DNA from: Planctomycetota bacterium
GTDB lineage: Bacteria; Planctomycetota; B15-G4; SIAN01
Reading direction: 5' to 3'
NCBI GenBank assembly: GCA_028289345.1
Contig: JANQQL010000005.1
Coordinates: 37,206-101,205 of the forward strand
Length of the DNA: 64,000 bases
Part shown: positions 44,020 through 54,200 of the stretch, in pieces
Numbering within the stretch: the stretch's first letter is position 1
Layout: every line of letters starts with the position of its first letter
Translations under genes and position numbers: made by a program
Notes under the pieces: model-generated
The model's input: the letters and a program-made list of their open reading frames with translations, nothing else
Database searches by the model: none
What the model was told of the DNA's origin: nothing

Positions 44020-47000
44020 ATGAACAACCTCGCACGAGCAATCGCTCTGGCAGCCATGACAATCATCGGCCAACTGGAAACGACGGATCGTTCGGCAACT
44101 CTCTCTCCTTCTTTGGACGCTTCCCGAGTGTCTCTGCGAGGTTCCCCGGTCGGATACGTGATCCGGGGAAGGCGTGGCGCAGCCTCCGGAGTTGAAGTCC
44201 TTGTGATCAATCGCAGGACCGGAGAGTCCGCAGAAGTCAGTCAAACTCCACACGGGGGTTTCCTCGTTCAGGTTTCCGCCGAAGAAGGAGATCGCCTCAC
44301 TCTGTTTGCCTTGGATGAACTCGGAAACAGGAGCGCCCCCACAAACCTGGTCGTTCCGATTCCTCCATTGCCCCCGGATCCGGCGACGGTCGCACCTCCC
44401 CTCGACCCGACGATTCCCACAGACATCGCCTCCGCGACCGAGTTCCTCTACACGGGTCCGGATTCCATTCAGTCAGGAGTCGTCTCGGGAACCATGGATC
44501 CCCGACGCGCGGTCGTCCTTCGTGGGGCCGTGACGGATCGTCAAGGAGCTCCAATCCCAGGCGTCGAGGTTGAAGTCGTGGGCCACCCCGAATTTGGAAG
44601 AACAACCAGTCGCGCAGATGGACACTTCGATCTGGTGGCAAATGGCGGAGAGACGCTGACCGTCGAGTACGAGAAGCCCGGGTTCCTCCCCGCTCGGCGC
44701 TCCGTGGCAACCGGTTGGCGGGAGTTTGTTCGATGTGAAACGGTGGTCCTCGTTCCCGTAGACCCCGTCCTGACAACGATCCATGCCTCCCACGCCTCTT
44801 TCCAAGTCGCTCGGGGAAGCGTGTCTCTCGACGAGGAGGGGGCTCGTCAAGCGACTCTCCTTTGTCGACCCAACACCGAGGCGGCACTCGTTTTCGAGGA
44901 TGGGAGTCAGGAAGCGCTTTCTCGCTTGAGCATTCGTGCGACCGAGTACACCGTGGGAGACCAGGGGCCTGCGGCGATGCCCGCTTCCCTTCCCACAGAG
45001 TCCGCGTACACCTATTGCGTGGAACTGAGTGTGGACGAAGCGTTCGCCAAGGACGCTGTCGAAGTTGTCTTCGACAAGCCGATGTGCTTCTACCTGGAGA
45101 ACTTTGCGTCGTTCCCTGTGGGCGCCGTCATTCCCCTGGGGCACTTCGACCGCCCCGACAATGGTTGGGAAAGCTCCACATCGGGACGCGTCATTGAAGT
45201 TCTCGAAGTGGTGGATGGCCGTGTCGAAGTGGACATGGACGGCGATGGATTGGCCGAAGACCCAGTAGAACTTGCCACGATTGGCTTCAGTGACGAAGAA
45301 CGCGAGGAGCTCGCGCGTCTCTACGCGGTCGGCGACACTCTTTGGCGCGCTGAGATTCCCCACTTCTCGCCGTGGGACCTGAATGGCGCCTACCCTTTCT
45401 TGCTCCCTGATGAGACCCCGGATGTCGACGACATCAGCGACCCTGCTCTCGTCCCGAATCCATGCACGGTTCGAGGGTCGATCGTGGAATGCGAGAATCA
45501 GGTCCTTCGAAAGGAGGTCGATCTCACCGGGGTCCCGTTCCCGTTGATCTACAGTAGTGAACGGATGCCCGGGTACGCCGTCGAACGAACAGCCAAGCTG
45601 CGGTTGACAGGAGAGACGATCGCAGCCGAAGTTCTCGAGATTCTCCTGGAGATCGATGTTGCCGGCCGCCATTTCGAGTACCGCTTTCCCCCTTCGCCGA
45701 ACCTGACCACGACTTTCGTCTGGGATGGAAACGATGCCTATGGGCGGGCGATGAATGGGTCCACTCCACTCTCTTACACCGTGTCCTACCTCCAGAAGCG
45801 TCGCGTGGTGGTCCTGGTCCCGGACAATCTCCCCCTTTCGGTCGTCAACGATCTTCCCTTGTTCGGCGCCTACCTGGCGAGCGAATGGGGATACCCATTT
45901 CCAGAAGCGGTTCGAGGAACCCCAGTCACGGTGGTTCGGGTGGAGGATCCGCAACTCCCGGCGACGGTGCGTTCACGGTCAGGCTCTCGATCCCTCGGAG
46001 CATTGAGGCGCTCCGTGTTCGACTTGGGTGGATGGAGCCTACCGGTCCACCACGTCTACGACGTCGATGCCCAACGACTTCATCTCGGAACAGGAGAGTT
46101 TCGTGACTCTCTCGGTGCAGCAAACACCGTGATGAAGACGCTGTATCCCACCCTGCATTTCTCGCAACAGTCAGAACGAATCAGTGATCTCGCCTTTGGG
46201 CCCGACGGGACCCTGTATTGGCTCCTCGAAGAAGACGGCAAGCTCATGCGGTTGTTGCCGGGAAGTGACGTTGCGGAGACGGTTTCGTCTTCCCTCAAGG
46301 AAGCGTTTGGCCTGGCGGTGGCCCCAAACGGTTCGCGGTACGTCTCCCACACCCATGGAATCGGTTCGAACCGGGAGTATCGCCTGACAGAGATTCGTCC
46401 TGACGGAACCAGGCGGGTGTTGACCGAGGTCATGAGCGCTTTGCTTCCCGGGGTTGCTGGACAACTTGCGGTCGCACCGAACGGAGATCTCTTGATCACC
46501 AGAGTCGACAGCGTTTACCGGTACGTTCCCGAAACAGAGCAGATTCAACGAATCGCAGGGATTCCCGGAACGAGAGGGTTTGCCGGGGACGGGGGACCTG
46601 CCAACTTGGCGTTGTTCGACAACACCAGTGACATCGATTGCGACTCTGCGGGCAACCTGTACATCTACGACGCGGGCTCCGGAGGAACCGGCCGGATTCG
46701 TCGCATCACCCCTGACGGAATCATCACGACCGTTGCTGGGAATGGGACAGGCGGCGCGCTTGGCGATGGAGGGCCGGCGACTCTTGCCTCTCTTGGTGGA
46801 ACGAGGATGTCGGTGGCGAAGAACGGCGAGATCTATCTCAATGAATACGAAGGGGGTGACCATTCCATCCGGTTGATTGGCCAAGACGGAGTGATTCGCC
46901 GAATTGCGGGTGGCGGCACTCTGACGCGGCAGCCGGCCTTCGTCGTGGATGACGGCCCCGCCACTGCGCAGAAGCTCTACGATCCAACCCTTGCCCTTTC

Positions 47001-50000
47001 CCCCGACGGGATCCTCCATGTTGCCGACAGAACGCAGACGGGACCCCACTTCGCGACCGTTCGGGTTGTCCAACAAAGCCTCCCTTCCTATTCCCTCGAT
47101 GACATCTTCGTTCCCTCCATTGACGGAGCGGTGCTTTACCGATTCGACGCAACGGGACGGCACCTGGAGACGATCGACGCTTTGAATTTCGTCACCCGGT
47201 GGACGTTTGGCTACGACTCGATGGGCCGCCTGTCTTCGATTGTCGATCGCGACGGCAACCTCACCATGATCCAACGAGATGGTCAGGGCCTTCCCACGGC
47301 AGTGGTCGGCCCCTACGGAGAACAGGTTGGGCTTCATCTCGGGACGGACGGATACCTGGAGGAGATTCACAACCCGGGGCTGAGCCCTCTTCTGTTCGAT
47401 TACACTCCCGGCGGGATGATGGTTTCCGCCGTGAATGAAGGCGGAGAAGGCACCCAGTACGCCTATGACACGATCGGCCTGCTGGAGTCCGTCACGAATC
47501 CACTTCAGCGGGAGAAGACCCTGGGGCGGACTCTCTTGACCAATGGCCTCGATGTCGTCGTCACATCCCCGGAGCTCCGCACCATGGTGAGAAGCGTAAG
47601 AGAGCTCCCCGAAGGAGGAGTGCAGCGAATCAACACCAGCACCGATGGAACCCAGGACGTGGCGACGAGCGATGGGGTCGGCCAGACAATCACTTACGCC
47701 AACGGTCTGGAGATTTCGGCAACCCAGAGCGGACACCCCATCTATGGGATGCGCTCGCCGATCTCGTCAGAGCGAAAGCTTGTGTTTCCGAGCGGCCTCA
47801 CCACCGTGGTCACCGAATCTCGCAGCGTCACCCTCGCGGACTCTTCCGACCCGACGTCGATCCTTTCGACGACTCGATCCCTGTCGAGCAACGGCAAGAC
47901 TGTCGAAGGAATCTACGATGCGGCCACCAGACAGCTCACGGTGACGACTGCCGAAGGGCGAGTCCTGCGGTCTCTGCAGGACGCTGAAGGACGAACCATT
48001 GAGGTTTCCCGAGGGGATTTGGAGCCCACGCGCTTCTTGTATGACTCCCAGGGCCGCTTGGAGCAGATTCGTCGCGGGGTGGGCGCGGAGGAACGGGTCG
48101 TGCAGTTCGGTTACGACAGTTCCGGTCGGCTGGGAAGCCTCACGGACCCCGCGTTGCGGGTGACAACCACCCAGTATGACTCGGCTTCCCGGGTCAGCCT
48201 TGTCCAGTATCCCGGTTCCACCAGTGTCGCCGTGGGATACGACGCCGCGGGCCGGATGAACTCCGTCACCCCGCCCGGTGCCGGGGCGTATGTCATGAGC
48301 TACGACGCCGCCGGGCAGATTCAACAGCTGGACCCGCCGGGAACCGGCGCGGGGGCTGGTCCCGTCTTGCTCGAGCATGATGCCGACGGCAATCAGACTC
48401 TGATCCAACGCGCCGACGGGCGGACGATTCAGCTGATCTACGATTCCGGCGGACGCTTAGGAGAGGTTCTCTTCGATGGCGTCTCGAAGGTGTACGGCTA
48501 TGCGGCATCTGGCCTGATGAACACTCTCGCCTCGCCAGAGGTCTCGTTGTCTTTGGAACACGACGGTCCATTCCTCACAAGGGAAGTCTATTCCGGCGTA
48601 ATCAGCGGCAGCGTCGAGAGGGTCTATGACGCCCAACTGGAAGTCGCTTCCATCGTGGTGAACGGAACTCATACGATCGATCGCACCGTGGATGCCGATG
48701 GGCTCCTCACCTCGGCAGGTCCTTTGTCGGTCCAGCGTCGCGCAGAAACCGGATCGGTCGAAGCGACGAGTGTGGGGGATCTCTCCACCGCTCTTTCCTA
48801 CAGTTCTTTCGGCGAGTTCGAGTCTTTCTCCGCGACCCATCTGGGAAGTCCGCTGTGGGACACGTCAATCATTCGAGACAAGCTTGGACGCGTCACCGAC
48901 TTCCAGGAAACCGTAGCGGGAATCACGGATCGCTATGAGTATGAGTACGATCTGCAAGGACGCCTCGAGCGAGTTCGCAAGAACGGAGGTCTTGTGGAAG
49001 AGTACTCGTATGACCTCAACGGAAACCGGCTGACGGGAAGCAATCACGTGGGCTCGCTTATCGGCACTTACGATGGGCTGGACCGTCTGGCTCAATACGG
49101 CACCAACGTCTATGGCTACTCACCCGATGGCGAGCGAACCTCCCTCGTCGACGGATCGGGCACCACCAGCTACGAGTATTCCGCCCTTGGACACTTGGAG
49201 TCCGTGACCCTTTCCGACGGGGCTCGCGTGGACTACGTCGTGGGGCCGTTCGGGCGCCGTATCGGAAAGAAAGTCGATGGGACCCTCGTTCAGGGCTTCC
49301 TTTACTTGAACGACTCGAGTCCCGTGGCGGAGCTTGATGGCGCCGGGAATGTCACCTCGGTCTTCGTCTATGGATCCAAGCCGATGGTGCCGGCCGTGAT
49401 GATCAAGGCCGGGATCCCCTACCGAATTCTCTCGGACGAACGGGGATCCCCAAGATTCGTCGTGGATGCCCAGACAGGCATCGTTGCGCAGAGGATGGAC
49501 TACGACTCCTTCGGGAACGTGTTGCTGGACACCAATCCAGGGTTCCAGCCGTTCGGCTTCGCCGGAGGCATCTACGATTCCGACACCGGCCTCGTGAACT
49601 TTGGCGTGAGGGACTACGACTCGATGGTCGGCCGTTGGTTGACTCGCGACCCCGGGACGTTTGCCGGCGGAACCAACCTGTATGCCTACGTGTCGAATGA
49701 CCCCATCAACCTGATTGATCCTTCTGGAGGGATTCCGGTCATCGTTGGGCTTGCGGCTTTGGCGGGGACCATTGCCGGTGTGGCGAACGCGCTTCCCGGT
49801 TTGCTCTGCGGAGAGCCCACGATCGAAGTCGTGCGCCGTTACGGAGAAGGCGGCGTCGGTGGCATTGTCGGCGGGCTCGTTTTCTACGGAATGGCGAGAG
49901 GCGGATACCCGCTGTGGTTCGCGGGCGTCAGTGGCAGTACCGGAGCCATTGCAACTCGCAGCGTGGTCAATGGTTTCGAGCCGATCGATCTCGTCGATGT

Positions 50001-50292
50001 GGTGGTGGAAATCGGGGCCGGTGGCATCGCCGGTGCCAAAGTCCCCTTGGCCCCGGGCCAACGAGGCCCCCTCCCCAACACCTTCGCTCGCCAGTCTTGG
50101 AAGGACTTCGGCAAGAGCACCGGGATGAAGAACACCAAAAGAATGTTTCAGGGAGATGCCTACGCGGGAATTGCCCAGGGCGCAGCCTCCGCATTCGGAA
50201 CCCTCTCGAGAAACACCGACGGGCCCTGGTGTTCCCCAGGCGAGCCGACAGACCCCAGGACGTTGCCGTCCAACATCTTGTCGTCCTGGTAG
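44020..50292 (+). CDS. Teneurin-like Rhs/YD-repeat protein
   Basis: 2090 residues from ATG 44020, with a signal-like hydrophobic N-terminus (LARAIALAAMTIIGQ). In order: a CarboxypepD_reg-like module (about 160-240, RGAVTDRQGAPIPGVEVEV); a large beta region; an NHL-type propeller (about 690-990, GTLYWLLEEDGKLMRLL, AGDGGPANLALFDN, AGNLYIYDAG); then YD repeats (about 1010-1770, FGYDSMGRL, YDSQGRLEQI, YDAAGRMNSV, YDLQGRLERV). The Rhs core follows (about 1840-1905, YDSDTGLVNFGVRDYDS, GRWLTRDP, NLYAYVSNDPINLIDPSG). The last 180 residues are Gly/Ala-rich with two hydrophobic stretches (VIVGLAALAGTIAGVANAL; GGIVGGLVFYGMA). This is the NHL-YD-shell architecture of teneurins and Tc-like toxins. The tip is the variable, potentially toxic part; no immunity gene follows. 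Confidence 0.92.
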   Translation: MNNLARAIALAAMTIIGQLETTDRSATLSPSLDASRVSLRGSPVGYVIRGRRGAASGVEVLVINRRTGESAEVSQTPHGGFLVQVSAEEGDRLTLFALDELGNRSAPTNLVVPIPPLPPDPATVAPPLDPTIPTDIASATEFLYTGPDSIQSGVVSGTMDPRRAVVLRGAVTDRQGAPIPGVEVEVVGHPEFGRTTSRADGHFDLVANGGETLTVEYEKPGFLPARRSVATGWREFVRCETVVLVPVDPVLTTIHASHASFQVARGSVSLDEEGARQATLLCRPNTEAALVFEDGSQEALSRLSIRATEYTVGDQGPAAMPASLPTESAYTYCVELSVDEAFAKDAVEVVFDKPMCFYLENFASFPVGAVIPLGHFDRPDNGWESSTSGRVIEVLEVVDGRVEVDMDGDGLAEDPVELATIGFSDEEREELARLYAVGDTLWRAEIPHFSPWDLNGAYPFLLPDETPDVDDISDPALVPNPCTVRGSIVECENQVLRKEVDLTGVPFPLIYSSERMPGYAVERTAKLRLTGETIAAEVLEILLEIDVAGRHFEYRFPPSPNLTTTFVWDGNDAYGRAMNGSTPLSYTVSYLQKRRVVVLVPDNLPLSVVNDLPLFGAYLASEWGYPFPEAVRGTPVTVVRVEDPQLPATVRSRSGSRSLGALRRSVFDLGGWSLPVHHVYDVDAQRLHLGTGEFRDSLGAANTVMKTLYPTLHFSQQSERISDLAFGPDGTLYWLLEEDGKLMRLLPGSDVAETVSSSLKEAFGLAVAPNGSRYVSHTHGIGSNREYRLTEIRPDGTRRVLTEVMSALLPGVAGQLAVAPNGDLLITRVDSVYRYVPETEQIQRIAGIPGTRGFAGDGGPANLALFDNTSDIDCDSAGNLYIYDAGSGGTGRIRRITPDGIITTVAGNGTGGALGDGGPATLASLGGTRMSVAKNGEIYLNEYEGGDHSIRLIGQDGVIRRIAGGGTLTRQPAFVVDDGPATAQKLYDPTLALSPDGILHVADRTQTGPHFATVRVVQQSLPSYSLDDIFVPSIDGAVLYRFDATGRHLETIDALNFVTRWTFGYDSMGRLSSIVDRDGNLTMIQRDGQGLPTAVVGPYGEQVGLHLGTDGYLEEIHNPGLSPLLFDYTPGGMMVSAVNEGGEGTQYAYDTIGLLESVTNPLQREKTLGRTLLTNGLDVVVTSPELRTMVRSVRELPEGGVQRINTSTDGTQDVATSDGVGQTITYANGLEISATQSGHPIYGMRSPISSERKLVFPSGLTTVVTESRSVTLADSSDPTSILSTTRSLSSNGKTVEGIYDAATRQLTVTTAEGRVLRSLQDAEGRTIEVSRGDLEPTRFLYDSQGRLEQIRRGVGAEERVVQFGYDSSGRLGSLTDPALRVTTTQYDSASRVSLVQYPGSTSVAVGYDAAGRMNSVTPPGAGAYVMSYDAAGQIQQLDPPGTGAGAGPVLLEHDADGNQTLIQRADGRTIQLIYDSGGRLGEVLFDGVSKVYGYAASGLMNTLASPEVSLSLEHDGPFLTREVYSGVISGSVERVYDAQLEVASIVVNGTHTIDRTVDADGLLTSAGPLSVQRRAETGSVEATSVGDLSTALSYSSFGEFESFSATHLGSPLWDTSIIRDKLGRVTDFQETVAGITDRYEYEYDLQGRLERVRKNGGLVEEYSYDLNGNRLTGSNHVGSLIGTYDGLDRLAQYGTNVYGYSPDGERTSLVDGSGTTSYEYSALGHLESVTLSDGARVDYVVGPFGRRIGKKVDGTLVQGFLYLNDSSPVAELDGAGNVTSVFVYGSKPMVPAVMIKAGIPYRILSDERGSPRFVVDAQTGIVAQRMDYDSFGNVLLDTNPGFQPFGFAGGIYDSDTGLVNFGVRDYDSMVGRWLTRDPGTFAGGTNLYAYVSNDPINLIDPSGGIPVIVGLAALAGTIAGVANALPGLLCGEPTIEVVRRYGEGGVGGIVGGLVFYGMARGGYPLWFAGVSGSTGAIATRSVVNGFEPIDLVDVVVEIGAGGIAGAKVPLAPGQRGPLPNTFARQSWKDFGKSTGMKNTKRMFQGDAYAGIAQGAASAFGTLSRNTDGPWCSPGEPTDPRTLPSNILSSW

Positions 50293-50738
50293 GAGTGATT
50301 TGTCGAACGCGGTGCTGGGTGGACTCCACGGCATTGGCGGGTGCATTCACTGCCTCCCTTGCGCTCGCTGGCTTGCCTGCGGGTCATCGACGTCTCCGCC
50401 CTGCAAGGCTGTGTCTGGGCTCTGACATCGCCGGGGACTCAGCCCGAGCGCCTCCCCTTAACGCCGAGACAAGAGCTGACCACTTCTCCGTGGAATCGGA
50501 ACGTCCGGGGAGGGCCGAGGCGTAGGCCAAGACGCGACCGGGCTCCGAATCCTGGATCGCCTGATCGCTAGGCGACCAAGGATCCGGAGACCGTGGGAAT
50601 CTGCGCCTCAACGAGCGCCTTCTTTCACCCGGAAGCACCTCGAATACTCAAACCACCAGCAGCCGTCTTGCTCATCCGGCCAGACGAATCAAGACCGACT
50701 CGACCGTAACGCAGGTCACGAAGACAGTCAGGCCTCCT
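50293..50738. other. Spacer after the Rhs gene
   Basis: 446 bp between convergent genes. I looked specifically for a small immunity gene on the plus strand and found none: frames are short and Arg/Pro-rich. No strong terminator hairpin was found. Confidence 0.45.
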
Positions 50739-53700
50739 TCAGTTGCTGTCATAGAAGTGTCGACTCTGGGTCTGGTAGTCCGGATGGAGCGCATGTATCT
50801 CGAACATGAAGCGCGGATCTTCGCCTTCACCCCAAGGAGTCGTTGTGTAACCACTCACCGGTTCTGGAAACGCGTGGGGGTCGGCAATCCGGAAGTCCCA
50901 GACCTTCGAGCCCGCCGGGGGATTGGGGTTGACCGTGGCGCGCCCCAGCGCATTCGTCTGGAGCGGCGAGGCTAAGTCTGTTCTCCGATGGTGGAAGAGG
51001 GAGTGCTCGACTTGAAGAATGGCATCCTCGATGGGATCGCCGGCGATGTTCGTCACGACAACGAGATCGCCTCGGTTCGGGAAGTAGCGGATGAGCGACG
51101 TCCGGTACGCACGCAGAAGACCGGCGAGGATCTTGCTGTTCCGGATGTCCGAATCCGTCTCATTGACCTGGATGTGATCGAGTTCGTCGAGGATCGACCG
51201 GCAGGCACTGGTGTCGACGAATCCCATGACTTTCGCTTCCTCTGCCTCAATGAGGTCTTCGAAATCGTCGACCGTGCAGGTCAATTCCTCACTGAGTTCC
51301 GAGAGTCCTGAGATGTTTCGGCGGAAGAATGTGCCCTCGACCTCTCCTGGCACAAGCGCACCGTCGTCGTGGTCGTGGGTGAGCGCCGAGTCACTAAGCG
51401 TTGCGTCGTCAGGCTCCACACACTCGGGATCGGGGACGGTGACATCGAACGAACCGAACAACGGTGATTCAACGTAGGTGCCAGGCAGGGAAGGATCGAT
51501 GACCCATTCGTAGTCGACAGTCGTCGGATTCGATTCGGTGCTGGCGATCGACGCCATCAGGTTGATGCCATCGGTCATGACCGTCACAGCCAGGAGCGCT
51601 GGTGGAGACGAAGGGGATGATTCGATCGCTCGGATGGGACGAATCGAAGTGCAAATCTCCGCTTCGAGTTGTGCGAGCATCTCCTGTTCCAGATAAGGCA
51701 ACGCCGTGGCTGGATCCTGAAAGACGAACACTCTGCCGATCACTGCGGATGAGCTATCCAGCAGCTCGTAGACATCGCCCGGAGCTGTCGAGACCGAGAC
51801 CGATGTCGACCCCGCCCCTGGATTGCAGGCATCCGTGGGAACGTCGTAGCTGGCGACGGGCGAGGCACCGAGACACGGCGGCGGAGAGGACGCCGGATCG
51901 AATGTGTCTTCGTCGGTGTAGATCACCACTCTCCACCCGTGATGCTCTGCCTCGTCGACGTAGGTTTGGATCAAGTCCGCATCCAGGTCCGGAACAAACG
52001 GAGAAAGCAGCAGTTCACGGCTCGACGTCAGCCAGAGATCCTCGAAACCGAGCGATTCTCCGAAGCAGGAGAACTGAGCCTGAGAGACGGACAACTCCTC
52101 GAGGACCTCGTTCAGGTCGTCGTACCTCTTCAAGGATTCCTTGTCATCCAGCCCAGGCATTTCCCGAATCTTGTGATCCTGAACAAACCGCTCTCCCGTG
52201 TGGACAATCAAAGGCGATCGCCACGGAGACATGAACGCCCGCTCGGAACGGATCTCCTTGGCATTGTCGGAGAACCTCCTCACGTACTTGATCGAGTCGG
52301 AGTACCGATCTCCAAAGCCGTAGTCTTCCCAATAGCTGACACCCCAAGAGTCGATCCCGAGCATCAAGAATTCCGCATAGGTCCTCTCCGCGAACAAGTC
52401 GTAGTGATAGGGCGTATCGAATCCCTCGGGAGCGACTCCTTCGCAGGGAGATGCCCACGGAATACCGTTGGGAGGCATCTGGTCAAAGATCGGCAACAGT
52501 TCGAACAAAGGAAAGTTGATCGACTCGCCGTAGCTCAAGCCGTGAAGTGTCGTCCGCTTCATCGAGGTGAGTGCAAGATTTCGTGGATCACTGTCGCCTG
52601 GACCGATGTCTTGATAGAAGTCAATGCTGGCGCTCCCGTCCGACAGGAGTGCCGCGAGCTCCATCCCCTTGGCACGGTGATGGAAGTGGTACATCCTCCC
52701 GTCAGGATCGGTCAGCTTGGCGGCGTTGTACTGAAAGCCAAATGCTTCGACCCAGTACTGCTCCTCCTGGAACTCCATCCAGTCGTCATAGATCGCCTGG
52801 TAGTCACCGATGGGAGGACGGAGTGGGTCCACGTTCTCAAAATCAGAAAACGATCCTGCGCAGGCGTGTGGAGCCGGGTTTCCCCAGGCTGCGGCCAGCG
52901 TCCCGAAACTCGTGTATTTCTCTTCCAGCCAGCAGCGGAAGTGAAGCATGGACTCGTCGGAGTAGTCGGTCGAGGGCAGGCAGCGCAAGAACTCCTCCCT
53001 GCTGCTGATCGTACTGCAGTCGCAGCCAAGGGGCTGAGGATCCTCAGGAGGCGGACAAGGAAGTTCGAGCTCGCAGCCGGGTGGAAAGATGACACCTTCC
53101 AGGCCGAAGGCGGGCTGCAGAGCCAAGCTCGATGCGATCGAGAATTCTCCTCCAACCATGTAGTAAGTCGGAGGAAGAAGGCTCGGCACCGACAACAGTT
53201 CTTCGATGTTTCTCCACAACAGAGTCGCCGCATCTGCCGGGAGCATGCTTCCCGATCTCGCCCAGAACACGGGTACGGTCGGAGGGACCGTGGAGGAGAG
53301 TTTTCCCAGTCGGTGCAGGTACTCCACAGGAAACCGCTCCAAGCAGTCAGTGTAAGATCCCCCACAGGCGGTACTTTTCGCAACGAGCGAATTCTGGTAG
53401 TTGAAATTGAATTCACCACCTGCGAATCCAGGTTGCCCGGCGAATCCGATGTTGCGAGCGTAGAGGTAGTCCTTCCCAGGAATGGCAACCGTCGCATTGA
53501 CGAGGCTCTCAAGTTCGTCATACCCGTCGAACCAGAAACCGGCGACGTTCTCCGGATCGTTCTCGACGTCCGTCACCCGGGGTGAAAACACGGACTGCTG
53601 GTGGGTGAAGAAGTTCGCATTGGGAGTGCAGGCCTCGATCTCATCGAGATCGCTACATGGCTCTGCCGTACAGCAATTCATGCAATCAGGATCGTTTTCA

Positions 53701-54200
53701 TCGAGCGAGAATTTGATGTAGCAGCGATCGTAAACCTCGGGAGCGTAGTCGGCCGCCAAGTCGGCAGGCATTGGAGAAAACTCGGCTAGAGGAAAGTCTT
53801 TTTCCGCGACACCGCTGCAAGGGTCGTCGGCAGCCCACAAGTGCTGCTCCAGGTAAAACTCCTTTTCGGTGTCGTCCATTCGCGCGACACAATGGAAGTA
53901 CCCCTTCTCTCCGGCACCCCCGTCCCAGAGCCCCCATCCGATGCGGAGGTTTCCGAGCGTGTCCGAGGTGTCCTTCTCACCCGGAGGGAATGCGTCCGGC
54001 GCCAGGGTGTTCAGGAGAGAAAGCACGGGAGTGGAATCGCAAGACTCACCGCCTTGAGAAACCGGTGGGGGCAAAGCAGGAGCCCCCCTCGGATCCAGCG
54101 ACCCCGAAGCGTTGCTTGTCGCAAGTACGGCGACGGCAGTCACGGGCATCCCAAAGAGAAGTACGACAAAGCAACAAAGCGCGGATCCCAAAGGAAGCAC
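50739..54200 (-). CDS. Large exported protein with a GH42-like TIM-barrel region
   Basis: 1153 residues if it starts at GTG 54200, preferred because a signal peptide (LPLGSALCCFVVLLFG) and AAAGGG context follow and precede it; the frame is open to 54575. The middle (about 410-640) has the signature of glycoside hydrolase family 42-like proteins: a Cys-rich block, then FRCWLEEKYTSFGTLAAAWG, then DYQAIYDDWMEFQEEQYWVEAF. A trimer/amidotransferase-like segment follows (DLIQTYVDEAEHHGWRVVIY). The C-terminus is beta-rich. The many Cys residues (CMNCC, CDCS) suggest disulfides or metal binding. A carbohydrate-active role is likely, but I could not place the two catalytic Glu residues with certainty, so activity is unproven. 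Confidence 0.75.
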   Translation of the reverse strand: MLPLGSALCCFVVLLFGMPVTAVAVLATSNASGSLDPRGAPALPPPVSQGGESCDSTPVLSLLNTLAPDAFPPGEKDTSDTLGNLRIGWGLWDGGAGEKGYFHCVARMDDTEKEFYLEQHLWAADDPCSGVAEKDFPLAEFSPMPADLAADYAPEVYDRCYIKFSLDENDPDCMNCCTAEPCSDLDEIEACTPNANFFTHQQSVFSPRVTDVENDPENVAGFWFDGYDELESLVNATVAIPGKDYLYARNIGFAGQPGFAGGEFNFNYQNSLVAKSTACGGSYTDCLERFPVEYLHRLGKLSSTVPPTVPVFWARSGSMLPADAATLLWRNIEELLSVPSLLPPTYYMVGGEFSIASSLALQPAFGLEGVIFPPGCELELPCPPPEDPQPLGCDCSTISSREEFLRCLPSTDYSDESMLHFRCWLEEKYTSFGTLAAAWGNPAPHACAGSFSDFENVDPLRPPIGDYQAIYDDWMEFQEEQYWVEAFGFQYNAAKLTDPDGRMYHFHHRAKGMELAALLSDGSASIDFYQDIGPGDSDPRNLALTSMKRTTLHGLSYGESINFPLFELLPIFDQMPPNGIPWASPCEGVAPEGFDTPYHYDLFAERTYAEFLMLGIDSWGVSYWEDYGFGDRYSDSIKYVRRFSDNAKEIRSERAFMSPWRSPLIVHTGERFVQDHKIREMPGLDDKESLKRYDDLNEVLEELSVSQAQFSCFGESLGFEDLWLTSSRELLLSPFVPDLDADLIQTYVDEAEHHGWRVVIYTDEDTFDPASSPPPCLGASPVASYDVPTDACNPGAGSTSVSVSTAPGDVYELLDSSSAVIGRVFVFQDPATALPYLEQEMLAQLEAEICTSIRPIRAIESSPSSPPALLAVTVMTDGINLMASIASTESNPTTVDYEWVIDPSLPGTYVESPLFGSFDVTVPDPECVEPDDATLSDSALTHDHDDGALVPGEVEGTFFRRNISGLSELSEELTCTVDDFEDLIEAEEAKVMGFVDTSACRSILDELDHIQVNETDSDIRNSKILAGLLRAYRTSLIRYFPNRGDLVVVTNIAGDPIEDAILQVEHSLFHHRRTDLASPLQTNALGRATVNPNPPAGSKVWDFRIADPHAFPEPVSGYTTTPWGEGEDPRFMFEIHALHPDYQTQSRHFYDSN

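Noticed and set aside
46171..47736. A 521-codon minus-strand open frame, and a similar one at 49120-50346
   Set aside because: Both are antisense shadows of the Rhs gene, whose YD repeats and core motifs are unmistakable on the plus strand.
51939..53585. A 548-codon plus-strand frame
   Set aside because: Antisense to the GH42-like gene, which has a signal peptide and recognisable domain motifs on the minus strand.
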